The notes under the pieces are model-generated. The model was not told the origin of the DNA. It saw only the letters and a list, made by a program, of their open reading frames with translations, and searched no databases. Positions 9,030 through 20,668 of a DNA stretch of 35,605 bases are shown in pieces. How positions within the stretch are numbered: position 1 is the first letter of the stretch; every line of letters begins with the position of its first letter. The stretch spans positions 1-35,605 of the forward strand of contig VDMD01000201.1 in NCBI GenBank assembly GCA_007026445.1, in the 5' to 3' direction. The translations under genes and the position numbers were made by a program. This DNA comes from Schizophyllum amplum (lineage: Eukaryota > Basidiomycota > Agaricomycetes > Agaricales > Schizophyllaceae).

Positions 9030-9417
9030 TGCTGTACCCTGGTTTGTAAACCTCCCCGTGAATATGCGTAACCCGGTTTGCAAACTGTACGCGAGCTTCA
9101 CGGGGAAGGCAAATGCCGAGCCGCGAGCCCGCCGTTGCCCTCCGGGGTGCCGGGCGATGCCTATAACGGGCACCGGCGGGCTGATAACAGCAGCGCGTGG
9201 CGGTCCCGCCGTCGGGAAACTCCCGCACCGCGCTGATGCGCCGATGACGTCACCCCGACGTCCCGACGCGTCGGGGGGCGCGTCGCGCGCGCCCGTCGCC
9301 GTCGCTCGTCACTCAGGGCGCGTAAAATCACAAAAATATGTATAATGGACCAAAATATCTATCTTATATGGTATATAGCAAAGGCGAGGGGCGAGGAGCA
9401 GCAGAAAAGCAAAAAAG

Positions 9418-9442
9418 GGCTGGCGAAAAATTTTCGCCAGCC
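9418..9442. repeat. Perfect palindrome in the left arm
   Basis: A 12-bp stem (GGCTGGCGAAAA with TTTTCGCCAGCC) has a single central A. The right arm has the near-identical palindrome at 11873-11896, with one mispair. Confidence 0.7.
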
Positions 9443-10879
9443 TCAAATGCCCTCGCGCTGCTCGTGTACGGGGTGGGGGGCTTGCGGCATGGGTGGGGGT
9501 ATGTACAAAGATGTCCCCTGAGGTAGGGGACGCGTGACTGCGCCGGCAGACCTGTGCGTTCGCGCTCAGCGACGACGCTGAGGCGGGGGCGGATGATCTG
9601 TTCCCGCGTGATCGGCAAACCTGCGGTGCAGTGCACGGCGCGCTAGGCGTCGCTCAGCGCACCATAGCGCATGTGTACGGCACCGAACGCCACGCAGAAG
9701 CGTCGCCCACACGTTGCGCGCGGCTCGCACTGCCGCTGCTGCTCGCGGACGCAGAAGCGTCCGCTCACAGCCGCACCAAATACCCAGACACCGTGCTCCC
9801 TGAAAAGGGAGCTCAGACGCTCGGGGTAGGTGTCGGGGCGCCAGGCCGTGTTGTTACGCGTGAGCGCATCAACAACGGCCTTTGCGCACGGCCTCGCTAT
9901 GCAGGTGGGTGGCACCATCCGCGCTGCGCGCGTCGCATAAAGCGATAGGTGGGAAGGGGGGATGGGGTAGGGTGGGTGTCTTCGCGCGGTCGCGTGGGTG
10001 CGTTGGTGGCGGCTCAATGGGGGCAGTTGGCCGCGTACGCGTTTGCGTTACCTCAGAAGAGTCCCCCGCATCGTCCCCTACCTCACTGTGGGCAAAGGTG
10101 GTAGAGGGTGCGATGGGGGACCTCTCTGAGGTGGTGCGAGCGCGCGCGCGCGGCCGCCTCGGGTCTGCTCAATAGAAAATCAACATTATTAGTACAGATC
10201 ACGCGTCATACAGCTAGTAAACGCACCTTATAGGGCCCCGTGCCCGTACCCTGCGTCTTCTACGCGCTCTGCGCGTTTTGCGGCGACCGCGCGGCGGCAA
10301 GATCGTGGTCGGAGGAGAGGAGCATGCGTGACCGTCACGTCACGAACGCGTCTGAATGAGCGCGACTGGCGGCGCGCGCAAACGATGCTGGGCCATCGCA
10401 TCTGAGTCTTGATGACAGAAGGTCACCTAACTGTGTATAATGTACTGTAGATTCAGAGTGTTAAGTTAGATGTACGTATGACAACTCAGGTAAAGTTATA
10501 ATGGTGATATAAACCAGAATCAGCCATTGTCAGCCACTCATTGGCCTTACCTAATTCATCCAAGCCTTTGCATGCAGTGAATATACATGTCATATGTACC
10601 TACAAGCAGTAGTACTGAGTCTTGAATTTCTTGAAGGCAAACCTTGTGAGGGATGCACGAGAATGGCCTCTCGCTTGAGCCACAGAACAATCAGAATCAG
10701 TCGGTTTCACTCCTTCGTGCAATCCATTTGCTATTATACCACCTTCCAACCCTTCAATTCGCTTAAATTTTTCGGATATATATATGTCGAGTACTCTAGA
10801 CAGCATCATGGGTTTAATCTGTACTCTAATACCTTGCGGCCCTTTCCCGGGACCGTCGAAGGCGACGAGGACCACTCTC

Positions 10880-10910
10880 GGATGCCGGTCCGAGTGTCGG
10901 ACCGGCATCC
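10880..10910. repeat. Perfect 13-bp hairpin
   Basis: GGATGCCGGTCCG pairs with CGGACCGGCATCC around a 5-base loop AGTGT. It is followed by two copies of TGCGGTCCCAAAGAAC (10912-10927 and 10934-10949) with a 22-bp period. The role is unknown. Confidence 0.7.
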
Positions 10911-12397
10911 GTGCGGTCCCAAAGAACAACATCTGCGGTCCCAAAGAACACCATATAACGACGGCCACGAGCGACGCGCATTCCCCGCCCTCGATCTTGG
11001 CCAACACCCCGCCCACTTCCATCCACCCATACACCTTACCCGGCGTGACTTCACGTCGCGCTTTCAACGCGATCGTTGTGTCACTGTCACCCTCGACTCT
11101 CTCTATTCGCCATCACCTATCCGCTCACGCCGTCCGATTGCGAAGCCGCCGACACGCGGGGAGCATATAACGACGGAGCGGGGGCTCTATTGAGCCCCCT
11201 GAGGTGCGCTGTAATACACAATATAACAAAAGTATGAACTAACGAACGTCGAGCGCCGCCCGCGGCTGCGAGCGGCACTCACATCCCCACCACCGCCGGC
11301 ACAAGCAAAAAGGTGGCGCGTGCTGCTCGCCTACTGTAGCCACCACTCCCCTCCCCTCGCCCAACGGCGCGCTACGACGCCTTGCGCGGAGCCCGTCGTC
11401 AACGCGCATGCGCACGAAGACACGGCCGAGCAATTGACGTCGCGCCCCGGCGCCTCCCTCGCGTTTGGCACCCTATCTTGGGTGCGCAGCGCACGGGAAT
11501 GCGCTGGTGAGGGCCGCGATCGAGCACCTCAGCGGCCACGGCAGCAAGGCGATCGGCGCGCGGCCGGGCGCGATGCGCGCTCGCCGTCTTTCGGCACAAT
11601 GCGCGCGCACGCCGCCTTCGAGCCTCGACGCAACGCGCGGCGCCGCACTTGCGTTGAGGCGCGCCGCTGTGCATCTCGTAGCAGCCGGCGTGCGACCATA
11701 GTGCGTCGCTCCCTTAGGGACGCGCCCCCCGGCCTCGATCGCCCTGCCGAGCGCAGACGCACGCGTGTCCCGGCACAGCGGTGTGTCGCTACCTCAGGGG
11801 TACGCCCATGTACATCCCCACCCCCATACCACGAGCTGCCGCCATCTACACGAGCAGTGCGAGCGCGGCGAGGGCTGGCGAAAATTTTCGCTGGCCTTCT
11901 TGACGCTTTTCCGCGGCTATTTGTCCCTCCCCCTGTTATCATACAGTACTGTATAGCCTCTAGGTAAAATAATATACATTTTATCTGTCTTTAAATGCCC
12001 GGAGCGACGTGAGGCGGCGGCAGCGCGCGCGCGGTGCGCCCCCCCAACACGTCGGGATGTCGGGGTGACGTCACCAGCGGCGCATCAGCACAGCGCGTGA
12101 GCGTCCCGGCGACGAGATCGCCACGCGCCACGCTTATCAGCCCGCCGGGGCTCGATATGGGTATTTCCCGGCTCCCCGGAGGGCAGCGGCGGGCTCGCAG
12201 ATCGGCAATTGCCGGCCCCGTGAAGCTCGTGTACAGTTTGCAAACCGGGTTACGCATATTCACGGGGTGGTTTACAAACCTTGGTACAGCACAAGCTGTA
12301 CATATAGCCGTTCTTCAAAATCTCTGTTTTCTATTTTGTCCATGCAACACCTGGCCATGGCAGTGTGTGAGGCCAAAGGTCACGAGCGCGTAAATCA

Positions 12398-13000
12398 TGT
12401 GTGTCACGTGACGTTAGTCGTATCTGCATCTCCCCTATCTTAGAGAGCTTAGCTGAAGGCTACTGTAGTGTTTCGACCATAAGTTCGCCGGGTGTGATGT
12501 GTGATGATGTGAACTTCCCCATTTTCCAGTTCACAGGCCCGGCCCGGGTGTGACGAACTCAGTAAATACACATTTTAAGGCCTTAAAACAACTTTTTAGG
12601 GATTTTTTTAGCAGTAAAACGGCCACAGAATAGCCATATGCGCACATTTCAGGGGTCAGAAAAAAATTTGGAGAAATAAGAACCAAATTCCGAATATTTT
12701 TCCGAGTTCACAGCCAGTTGTGATGCGTGATGGTTGCGCGTTTAGTTCAGTTCGAAGGCCCCTGTGATGCGTGACGCGAACCTATGGTCGAAACACTACA
12801 GTATGCACAGGAAAGTCAAGTAGAAGACTTGGATTGAGGGGGTGGATGTGCCCTCCTATATACTGCCCAGAGGGCACAACATCATAGGTAAGCTGAGTAA
12901 TGTGGATGTCCGTTGATGTAATCGTAATGAGTCATGAGTGTCCATGTGTCCACCATGTGTCCGCCATGTGCGTGACATGTGACATACCGAAAGTCCAACA
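12398..13000 (-). repeat. Copia-type LTR, interrupted by a MITE
   Basis: On the minus strand it begins TGTTGGACTTTCGG at 13000 and contains a TATA box (TATATAGGAGGG near 12866-12855), as a promoter-bearing LTR should. The MITE at 12463-12801 sits inside it. The left end near 12398 is uncertain. TAAATC occurs just outside both ends (12391-12396 and 13002-13007) but not at the exact distance needed for a clean duplication. No internal domain was found on either side, so it is probably a solo LTR. Confidence 0.5.
12463..12801. mobile_element. Tc1/mariner-type MITE (339 bp)
   Basis: The inverted ends are CTGTAGTGTTTCGACCATA at 12463 and its near-perfect reverse complement ending at 12801, continued by GTTCGC. 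TA dinucleotides flank both ends (12461-12462 and 12802-12803), the target preference of Tc1/mariner. The AT-rich interior has no ORF. Confidence 0.82.
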
Positions 13001-13007
13001 ATAAATC

Positions 13008-14434
13008 TGTCAAATCTAGAAAAGTACATGTATACAATGGTAGTGGGTGCTGCTCTATACTGCATTCAAGCATCCTAGTCCTCCCAAGACACTGCCAACA
13101 CGGGTAGGCAATGACTCTCGGCAATTGTCGAGTGACTCACAGCCAATATTCCTGCAAATGATGTCTTTCCCACGATGTAAATATTCATTTATCCCTTCGC
13201 GTAGCGCATATGCCCTCATAACTCAGGCTCCTACCCACCCGGCAATGGCAGGAAGGGTCTTTAACTGAAGGAGAGGGACAAAAGAATAAGAACATACCCA
13301 ATAAGAACTAGTATAGGAAGCCTGTCACCCATATTGATCCGCCCATTTCACCCTTACCTGCCATAGCCGGCTGGACGAATACACTTACAAACAAGCGGGC
13401 CGCGGCGCGCCACCGCTCCCAGATTCGAACACGCGAAAGCGGCAGCCCCGCTGGAAAAAAACGTTGTTGAGCATCGCGGGGCGCGATTCGCTGCCCGTTA
13501 ATACGCCCGCTGCGCGTCAAGCCATTATTTTAGCGTTTTTACGCATTTGGCTAAGCTACAAAAAGGCTATAAAATATGATAATATTAGTAGGCCCTCGAA
13601 AGCGAGTACTACAGTGATCGAGAGCTCAATGAACAAATACAAGGGATAGTATTGAGGCTTCTGCAAGGCGGTAGATACTCCGACCGAGCACAGGACACAT
13701 TGTGCGAGTCTGCTTAAGTCAATGCTTCTCCGAGATTGGTGTAAGAGCCATTTCAAGGATTAGTGATACTACTCGTTTATTGTTATACTTTCGGATGCTG
13801 GCAGACTTGTCTGAACAGTGAGACCAACTTAAATCAACGAGCCAGAACGCTGCGCGCAGGCAGAAGAGTTAAATAGACGAGAAATACGGTCAGACGTGCG
13901 CTGTGGCGCGCATACCACCCGACCGCGTGCGGGGATCTAGATCGCTCTCGGAAGACGGCACGAGGTTGATTGGCTTGACATCATTCCGATGATGATCCGG
14001 GCTGGCCATAAAGCGATAAGCGGAATCGAAGGCGGCATTGTTCTCAAAATGACTCGAGTTGAGGTATTTAAAATACAAGGAGCAGACAGTATATAAGGGG
14101 AGAGGAATCCCTGGTTCGAGGAGACCTCTGGCCCCCCGGGGCCAGGGCAATCTCCTGTGGGAAGCACTCGGATTTTCCGGTGTAAACCAAAGAGGCTCGG
14201 GTGTCTTCCACATCCGGAAGGCATTGTTCGGGTGAAAAGATGTACGAGAGGAGCGAGACTTGGTAGAATAATTACCAGACCTTGTGCCGTGTTCTGTCTA
14301 GTCTAAAAAGCAAAGCCCACTGCACTTTTGAGTGCAAAACCCCCAAAGCTATTGTGTGATCAAGGCGTGATTAGCATTTGCGAGAGTTTCCCGAGCATAA
14401 ATGAGAAAGAGGGTCGTGTCTTCGATAGCATGTC
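13008..14434. other. Intergenic region upstream of the Gypsy insertion
   Basis: No gene is firmly supported. On the minus strand there is a TATA-like TATATACTG near 14092, then ACAATGCC, a possible start at 14041-14039 for a 33-codon ORF (MPPSIPLIALWP...). It could be the first exon of a small gene but nothing confirms it. A short hairpin ATCGCG/CGCGAT lies at 13472-13486. A tRNA B-box-like word lies at 13421-13430. Confidence 0.3.
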
Positions 14435-14720
14435 TGTTAGGCTCGGCTCAGGTCATCGAGGACGTCGACGGCACAGACGCGTGGGCGACGAGGTTGGTAC
14501 TCGGCGAACGGACGCGGATGGGCCGGGGCGGTCGAGAGGACTGGAACGAGATAGAATAGAACAGAGAGTCGAGAGAGTATGGTAAACGAGGCGAGTCAAC
14601 GAAAATACTAAGTCTAAGGAGGGCCTCATGTAAGGAGGCCTGCTATGTACTGTAGTCCATGTGGGAAGCATGTGCTAGTAGTCAGAGATAAGATAAGTGG
14701 GAAAGAGAAGGGTCATAACA
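14435..14720 (-). repeat. 3' LTR of the Gypsy element
   Basis: The minus strand runs TGTTATGACCC to GCCTAACA, 286 bp. It is identical by eye to 29741-30026 and flanked outside by ATGTC. Confidence 0.93.
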
Positions 14721-14756
14721 GTGCCCCCCCCTCTAGAGTCGATTCCCCGAATCGAC
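14721..14756 (-). promoter_or_regulatory. Polypurine tract and adjacent hairpin
   Basis: On the minus strand AGAGGGGGGGGC lies two bases before the 3' LTR, the expected plus-strand primer. Just upstream is a perfect hairpin (14738-14756), GTCGATTC and GAATCGAC around CCC. Confidence 0.65.
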
Positions 14757-15227
14757 GAACTTGTTCTGCCGAGAAAAAGACAGCGGCACATCACGGGACC
14801 GTGTCGATCGGGCCGATCGTGCCGATATTGGCGTGGACGCGACGCGTCCCTCGCGCACATGGCCTGAGCGATGCGTGTGTGGACAAGACGCGGTGGTCGT
14901 CCTTCGACAGATGCGGCCCACGGATGGTGAACCAGATTGGAGCAGGGTATGTGATCCTCTGGGAGATGAGGGGCGATGTCCTTTGACGTGTTCCCGTCGA
15001 TTAGAAGATCGCTGTTGTGGGAATGAACGGCGATGTGAGCTTCGCGATTTCGTCGATAGCGTTGGCGGGGTTCTTCTCGATGGATAGGATCGCGTCCCGC
15101 GTTTCGACGTGAAATCGTGGCGATTATCGGGGTCGTGGGGTACGCGTGGCTCACCCGGTGAAAAGGTGAACGCCTTTCATCTCGTCCTCCTGCTCTTGTT
15201 CTCGTCCTCCATCTTTGTCCCTGCGCT
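14757..15227. other. Spacer between 3' LTR and antisense gene
   Basis: No convincing ORF is seen. On the plus strand, the pyrimidine-rich run just before 15228 (CTCCTGCTCTTGTTCTCG and similar) resembles a fungal transcription start region for the following gene. Confidence 0.35.
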
Positions 15228-16375
15228 ATGCCTTCTTCTCCCCGCGTCGCCTCTCGTCACTCCTCGCCGCTCGCGCTCCGAGCTGGTACGGACATTAGCG
15301 TGCCTCAACTGCGTCCTCCGTCGCGCTCGTCTGCCGGATCGTTTCTCCCCTCCCGTGGTGGCTCGCCTGTCGTGGCATCCACTACTTCGGCTCGTGAGTT
15401 GGCATGGCTTGCGGGAGAGCGATGGTTGACTGTTTTCGAAGTGACCTGGCAGTTTGGTACTGCGTCGGCTCCTTTCGTTGCCGGGGCGGGTCCTGCTCAG
15501 GTCAACGGCACCGTTAATTCGTCTGCGGTGCGTATGTCGTTGGCGACTCTCGACGATTGACTGATCCGTTCTAGGTCGAGGCCCAGCTCATTGCAGAGCT
15601 TCGTGCCGAGGTTCTAGTTCTTCGAGCGTCCCTCTCCCAGGCCGATCGTAACACGGATATCCTTCGCTCGCAGGTCACTGCCCGTGACCACGACCTCTTG
15701 ATTTTCGACATGGCTACCGAGACTCAGGCCACTCGAATCTTGTCGCTCGAGGAGGAGGCTCGCGAGCGGGCCGCGGAGCTTGAGTCCACTCGCCAGCAGG
15801 CCGCTACCGCTGTTCGAGAAGTCGAGACGCTCACTGCCTCTATCACCGAGATTGGGGCGCAGCGTCAGGAGTTGGAGCGTCGCGTCGAGGTTTTGCTTCA
15901 GCAGCATCAGCAGGCCCTGGACGATGTCGACGAGCTTCGTGTCAACCTCGAGGGTGTCCGTCGGGACCTGTACTGGGTGCGGCAGCTCCGCGTTCACAAC
16001 GAGGCCGATCTCGAGTCCGCTCGTCGTGCTCTGGATGATTCTCGTCGTCGTTCGGGGGACGAGATTCAGCGCCTGCGAGAACAGCTGGGCGAGCTTGTCA
16101 CCGAGCATGGCCGTCGCGTCCCTGGTCCGGTTTACGAACGTGCAACCCGTCAGTTGGCGAATCGTTCCAACTCCCCTCGCCTTGGTCGCGGCGGTCTGGT
16201 CGTTCATGGTGGGCGCCGCATCCGTCTGGAGGGTATGGTTCGCCGTGAGGGTTCCCATGTTGGTGTCGCGGGTCCCGAGGTTGCGGAGGGGTTGAATGGG
16301 GCTGTCGAAGACACGTCTCTTGACAAGGACGGGGATGAGGAAGTTGTCGACTCTGTGATGAATGAGGGGGATTGA
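15228..16375 (+). CDS. Antisense spliced coiled-coil protein gene inside the Gypsy element
   Basis: Two exons read on the plus strand, opposite to gag and pol. Exon 1 is 15228-15527 (100 codons, ATG in MPSSPRVASRH). The intron is 15528-15574 (47 nt), with GTGCGT at the 5' end, a CTGAT branch-like motif and CTAG at the 3' end. Exon 2 is 15575-16375 (267 codons including stop). Both exon lengths are multiples of three, the frame is kept, and translation without splicing would stop at TGA 15558-15560. The product is 366 aa. The N-terminus is Ser/Pro rich. From about residue 100 to 230 it is a long charged heptad-rich helix (LSLEEEARERAAELEST, LEEQLGEL-like runs) predicted to form a coiled coil. 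The tail is acidic. It ends 130 bp from the pol stop, tail to tail. No family is recognised. Antisense extra ORFs between pol and the 3' LTR are known from some plant Gypsy lineages, so a similar role is only an analogy. Confidence 0.6.
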
Positions 16376-16504
16376 CGGGGTATCGTGATTGGGTGAGGTG
16401 TGCATGTACGTATGAGGCGTCGTCGTAGGTAGAAAATTCCGAAACTGTTGATGTTTTCTGTTTTTTTGTCTTCGCTCGTGAATAATTTAGATCGCGACCG
16501 GTGG

Positions 16505-19500
16505 TCACCCGGTGTTGTTCTGTCTCCTCCCCCCCCTCTTGCCGCGCTCTCCCGCCGCGAGTGCGTCCCATTCGCTCACCGTACGCGGTTTGTGGGGGTG
16601 GTTCTTGTGAAACTCCTCAACTTTGTCCATCGCGTTCGTGAGGCCGGTGGCGGGCTCCCAGGATCGGTCTTTTGGTCCAAATCCTTCCCAGTCCACGAAG
16701 TACTTGATGGTACGCGCACGTCCCTTCTGTCCGACGACCTTGCAGTCTAGGATGTCTCGAACTTCCCACTGCTCGAAGCCTTCTTCATCAATCTCCACGG
16801 GTGGCACCTTTTCGGGTGGTCGTTTTGCGAAGGTGTCGTCAGGGATGGCGTGGAGGAGAGAGACGTGGAAGACAGCATGAATGCGCGACATGGTCTTCGG
16901 GAGTTTGAGGCGGTATGCGTGACTGCCGACCTTCTTGTCGATGACGAACGGTCCCAGTCGCTTATAGTCGAGTTTCTTGGTGGGTCGTTTCGTCTTGATG
17001 TTTCTGAGATCTAGCATGACGCGCGTGCCGGCCTTCCAGTCGGGTGTAGGGCTTCGCTTTTTGTCGGCGTGTTTCTTCATCGTGTCGGCCGATTTCTGGA
17101 CCTCCTCTCGTAGATGTGACTGAAGCGCTTTGAGGTCCTGCGCGACGAGGTGGATACGGTGATCTGGGACGTTATCAAAGGCTATGGATAGACGAGGATG
17201 ATATCCTTTGTTGGCGAAGAAGGGCGTGACCCCCGTCGAGGAATGGCTGGTGTCGTTATAGACGAACTCGGCGATGGGTAACTGCGGGGCCCAGTCGTCC
17301 TGGTCGTAGTTGACGAAGGTCCTGAGATATTGCTCCAGGGATTGGTTTACGCGCTCGGTCTGTCCGTCCGTCTGCGGATGATAGGCGGTGGAGAGGTTAG
17401 ACTTGACGCCGAGCGCGTCGCACAGGTGTTGCCAGAACTGGGAAACGAATAGTGCGCCCCTGTCGGATATGATGTCCGCCGGTAATCCATGCTTGCTGAA
17501 TACGTCGCGTATGAAGAGCCGTGCGAACTCGGGAGCCTTGTCCGTGGTGTGGCATGGTATGAACACGGCTTCCTTTGTCAGTCTGCATACCACGACTAGC
17601 ACCGCGTCGTAGCCTTCCGAGGGTGGTAGTTCCACTATATGGTCAATGGAGATGGACGACCATGGTCGTTCGCCAACGGGGAGTGGTTTTAAGGCGCCGT
17701 AGGGCTTGTGCCGCGCGGCTTTGGATCTCAGGCAGCTGGGGCAGGTGACGCAGTAGTTGTGTATATCCTTCCGCATCCCCGGCCAATAGTATTCGCGCAT
17801 GACCTTTTTCAGCGTGCGTTTTACGCCTGGATGGCCGCCCAGTCGATGGTCGTGTCGCGCGCGTATGACATCAGTCCGAATCGATTCGTGATCAGGGATG
17901 TATGCTCGACCTTCTCGTAGTAGGAGAGTTCCTTGTTCATCCATCGCGAACGGTTCGCCTGGTCGTAGCTTCGCCTCTTTCCCCCCCCTCTTGAAGTGGT
18001 CGTCTTCGGGCGCCTTGCGGATGCGTTCTAGCTCGGATTCGACGTCGAGGAGGTGCATGGCGCTCAGCCGTTCAGCGGGAAGGGCGATGCGATCGTTGAA
18101 CGATTGCGCCTTCGCCTTGAACGTATCCTTAGGGTAGACATCAGGTCGCCGTGTGAGAGCGTCCGGTTTGCCACCCAAACGACCGGGACGGTAGTGGATG
18201 ACAAAGTCGAAGGTCGCCAGATACTCAGACCATCGTACTTGGCGACGCGTAAGCTGCTTCGAGGACGTGAAGTGCTGGAGGTTATTATGATCTGAGTAGA
18301 CCTCCACACGGTGTTTTGCGCCCTCCAAGTACGGCCGCCAGATCTTGAAAGCTTCCACGATAGCTAACAGCTCGCGGTCATAGACGTCGTAGTTGCATTC
18401 GGCGGGTGAGCAGGTGCGGGCGTGGAAGGCGACGGGGTGGATCTCTTTGTCGGTGGGGTCGAACTGGGAGATGATCGCGGCAATCGCCCAGTCGGAGGCA
18501 TCGCTCTCTACGACAATGGGTAGATCGGGGTTGAAGTGCTGCAGGATGGGTGCTTCCGTAAAGGCGCGTTTGAGCAAGTCGAATACTTCTTCGCATTGGT
18601 TGGTCCACTCCCATTGATGATCTTTCTTCAGTAGTCGTGTAAGGGGGTGGACGATGCCCGAGTAGTTGTCGATGAAGCGTCGGTAAAAGTTCGCAAAACC
18701 CAGGAAGGCTTGTAGTTCTTTGACGTTTCGTGGGCGGGGCCATTCGAGTACCGACTGCACCTTGCGAGGATCCATTTTTACGCCGTCCGGAGTGATGATG
18801 AGGCCGAGGTATTCGATCTCCTTGACGTGGAAATCGCATTTCTCAGGTCGAGCGTGGAGGTCGTGGTCTTGTAGGCGTTGTAGGACTTGGCGTACGTGCT
18901 CGTCGTGGTCCTTCTCGTTGCGCGAGTAAACCAGTATGTCGTCGAGGTAGACCACCACAAACACATCGAGCATGTCGTGGAAGATATCGTTGACGAACCG
19001 TTGGAATGTCGACGGGGAGTTTGTCATGCCGAACGGCATCACAAGATACTCAAAGGACCCGTATCTGGTTCGAAACGCGGTCTTCCATTCGTCTCCCTCG
19101 GCGATGCGGATGTTGTTGTACCCCCAGCGAAGGTCGAGTTTGGTGTATACCTTAGCCTCGCGTAGGCGGTCCACAAGTGTGCCGATCAGAGGGAGGGGGT
19201 AGTGATTCTTCCGGGTGATCTTGTTGAGTCCCCGGTAGTCGACGCATAAGCGGAGCTTCCCGTCTTTTTTCGGAGCGAAGAGGACAGGTGCGCCTGCTGA
19301 GGATGTCGAAGAGCGAATGAACCCTTTGCCGAGCATGTCGTCCAGGTATTCCTTGAGAGCAGCAAGCTCGTTTTCCGACATGCTGTATATCTTCCCGAAC
19401 GGCGGCGATGTCCCATCTTCGAGTTCAATTTTGTGATCGTGAGCTCGGTGGGGGGGTAATTCCTTCGCCGTCTCCTCTGAGAACACCGCGTGGAACTGAT

Positions 19501-20668
19501 GGTATTGCTCGGGAACATGTTTACGAAGGTCGTCGTCTGGTGTCGTCAACTGTGCCGTGGGTTGCTTCGGGTCTGCCCCTCCCCCCGCGTCGCTCTCCAT
19601 CGCGCCCTGAAGCTTATCTTCCTCGACTGACTCCGGTCGCAAGTAGAGTAGGTATACTGGGTCGCCTTGTTGTATGAGTCGTGACATGGGAGTAGCTCCA
19701 ATGAGGGTGAAGCTTGTTGACGGGTCGTCGTCGTTCGCGAACTGTTGTCCCGTGACCTTCGGCTCCGCGTCAGGTGACGTGTCCTGTTGAGTGGTTGGAA
19801 TCTCTGTGGGGTTGGGGTGGAGTTCACGCCGGCGAGAGGTCGAGCGCGGCGGGTCCGACCGGCCCATGTACTTCGAGGGACGACGTAATCGACCGGTGTC
19901 AGGTGTTTTGCGCGGAGTTGGAGAGTGAGAACGTCCTCTTTTGCTTTTGAGGCGTTTGCGTTGTTTGGAGTTCTTAAGCGCGTCCTTCTCCGCGAATTCG
20001 TCTACCGGTTTGTTGTGTTCCTCCGTTGTGATCGTTGCTGGAGGGTCCGCGTCTTCTAGGATAACGTCGGGGTCGTCGGGGGCGGGGCCTATCGAGTCGA
20101 ATTCGTCTCGTGGTAGCTCTTCGATGGTTACGCTCCTGAGGCGCGACTCGGGTTCGAACGTGACTGCGCGAAGGGTGGGGGAGAATTGGATGGATAGGTT
20201 GTTCCAGTCGATAACTGGGTTGTGCTTTCTCAACCACGGCATCCCTAGAACAATGGGTGTGGATTGGTGAAGGCGCGTGAGGAGGAAGTTCTCGTTATGA
20301 ATCGTGCCGTCTGCAAATTCGAGGGAGAGCGCGACTCGATGCTTGAGCGCTCCCGCCGAAGACGGTGCTCCGTCAAACAGCGTCAACGGTATCTCGCGCG
20401 GTAGGGTCTGTCGGAGATCTGGTATCGTGGTACAGACGTCAAAGTCGACGAAATTGTTTGATGCTCCGGTGTCTATGAGCGCGCGTTGATTCTTCGCTCC
20501 TGTTTCGCGAATGTTGGTGTCGAGGACGAAGGAATGTGTTGAGTGTGAGGGGAGGGTGGCTATAGCGTTCAGGAGCTGGGGATCGTCGACGTTGTTGTCG
20601 GTTTCGAGGGCGTGAAATGTAAAATCGGGATCTGGAGTGCCCTTGCTATTCTCTAGACCCGAAGTACA
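16505..20668 (-). CDS. pol: Gypsy Pol polyprotein (PR-RT-RH-INT-chromodomain), made by -1 frameshift
   Basis: This frame of about 1388 codons is open from the frameshift site to TAG-type end at 16505. In order it shows: aspartic protease with [13 protein letters not shown] (near 20460-20480); reverse transcriptase with [12 protein letters not shown] and the catalytic YLDD (near 18940); RNase H with VESDASDWA and a later [10 protein letters not shown]; integrase with an HHCC zinc-binding module (HPGVKRTL to CVTCPSCL, near 17730-17840), then catalytic D (SIDHIV), D (SDRGALF) and E ([14 protein letters not shown]); and a C-terminal chromodomain ([25 protein letters not shown], near 16620-16740) that in chromoviruses targets integration to modified histones. 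No stop or frameshift is visible. The first Met is at 20386, inside the protease region, so independent initiation there would lose the DTG site. This supports expression by frameshifting. Confidence 0.93.
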   Translation of the reverse strand, partial: CTSGLENSKGTPDPDFTFHALETDNNVDDPQLLNAIATLPSHSTHSFVLDTNIRETGAKNQRALIDTGASNNFVDFDVCTTIPDLRQTLPREIPLTLFDGAPSSAGALKHRVALSLEFADGTIHNENFLLTRLHQSTPIVLGMPWLRKHNPVIDWNNLSIQFSPTLRAVTFEPESRLRSVTIEELPRDEFDSIGPAPDDPDVILEDADPPATITTEEHNKPVDEFAEKDALKNSKQRKRLKSKRGRSHSPTPRKTPDTGRLRRPSKYMGRSDPPRSTSRRRELHPNPTEIPTTQQDTSPDAEPKVTGQQFANDDDPSTSFTLIGATPMSRLIQQGDPVYLLYLRPESVEEDKLQGAMESDAGGGADPKQPTAQLTTPDDDLRKHVPEQYHQFHAVFSEETAKELPPHRAHDHKIELEDGTSPPFGKIYSMSENELAALKEYLDDMLGKGFIRSSTSSAGAPVLFAPKKDGKLRLCVDYRGLNKITRKNHYPLPLIGTLVDRLREAKVYTKLDLRWGYNNIRIAEGDEWKTAFRTRYGSFEYLVMPFGMTNSPSTFQRFVNDIFHDMLDVFVVVYLDDILVYSRNEKDHDEHVRQVLQRLQDHDLHARPEKCDFHVKEIEYLGLIITPDGVKMDPRKVQSVLEWPRPRNVKELQAFLGFANFYRRFIDNYSGIVHPLTRLLKKDHQWEWTNQCEEVFDLLKRAFTEAPILQHFNPDLPIVVESDASDWAIAAIISQFDPTDKEIHPVAFHARTCSPAECNYDVYDRELLAIVEAFKIWRPYLEGAKHRVEVYSDHNNLQHFTSSKQLTRRQVRWSEYLATFDFVIHYRPGRLGGKPDALTRRPDVYPKDTFKAKAQSFNDRIALPAERLSAMHLLDVESELERIRKAPEDDHFKRGGKEAKLRPGEPFAMDEQGTLLLREGRAYIPDHESIRTDVIRARHDHRLGGHPGVKRTLKKVMREYYWPGMRKDIHNYCVTCPSCLRSKAARHKPYGALKPLPVGERPWSSISIDHIVELPPSEGYDAVLVVVCRLTKEAVFIPCHTTDKAPEFARLFIRDVFSKHGLPADIISDRGALFVSQFWQHLCDALGVKSNLSTAYHPQTDGQTERVNQSLEQYLRTFVNYDQDDWAPQLPIAEFVYNDTSHSSTGVTPFFANKGYHPRLSIAFDNVPDHRIHLVAQDLKALQSHLREEVQKSADTMKKHADKKRSPTPDWKAGTRVMLDLRNIKTKRPTKKLDYKRLGPFVIDKKVGSHAYRLKLPKTMSRIHAVFHVSLLHAIPDDTFAKRPPEKVPPVEIDEEGFEQWEVRDILDCKVVGQKGRARTIKYFVDWEGFGPKDRSWEPATGLTNAMDKVEEFHKNHPHKPRTVSEWDALAAGERGKRGGRRQNNTG

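Larger units (their letters stand above)
9030..12291. mobile_element. Foldback-like element with roughly 0.9-kb inverted arms
   Basis: Bases 9030 to about 9905 and about 11370-12291 are inverted, diverged copies. The outer 300 bp is best conserved: TGCTGTACC, GGTTTGTAAACC and CCGTGAATATGCGTAACC occur in both. The similarity then weakens but can be followed inward through a shared GGCGAAAATTTTCGCC-type palindrome and a GGCCGTGT...GCGCA block. The centre (about 9950-11370) holds no recognisable gene. It includes a perfect hairpin at 10880-10910. No target duplication was found at the ends as drawn, so boundaries are provisional. The superfamily is unknown. Confidence 0.65.

Noticed and set aside
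13421..13490. Possible tRNA or tRNA-derived SINE (B-box-like TGTTCGAATC on the minus strand)
   Set aside because: No A box at the right distance and no cloverleaf can be drawn. The palindrome at 13472-13486 does not fit an anticodon arm.
15614..16405. Minus-strand ORF of 263 codons opposite the coiled-coil gene
   Set aside because: It lies in pol orientation, but the plus-strand frame has coiled-coil heptads and a phased intron while this frame shows no domain. It cannot be wholly excluded as a 3' extra ORF of the element.
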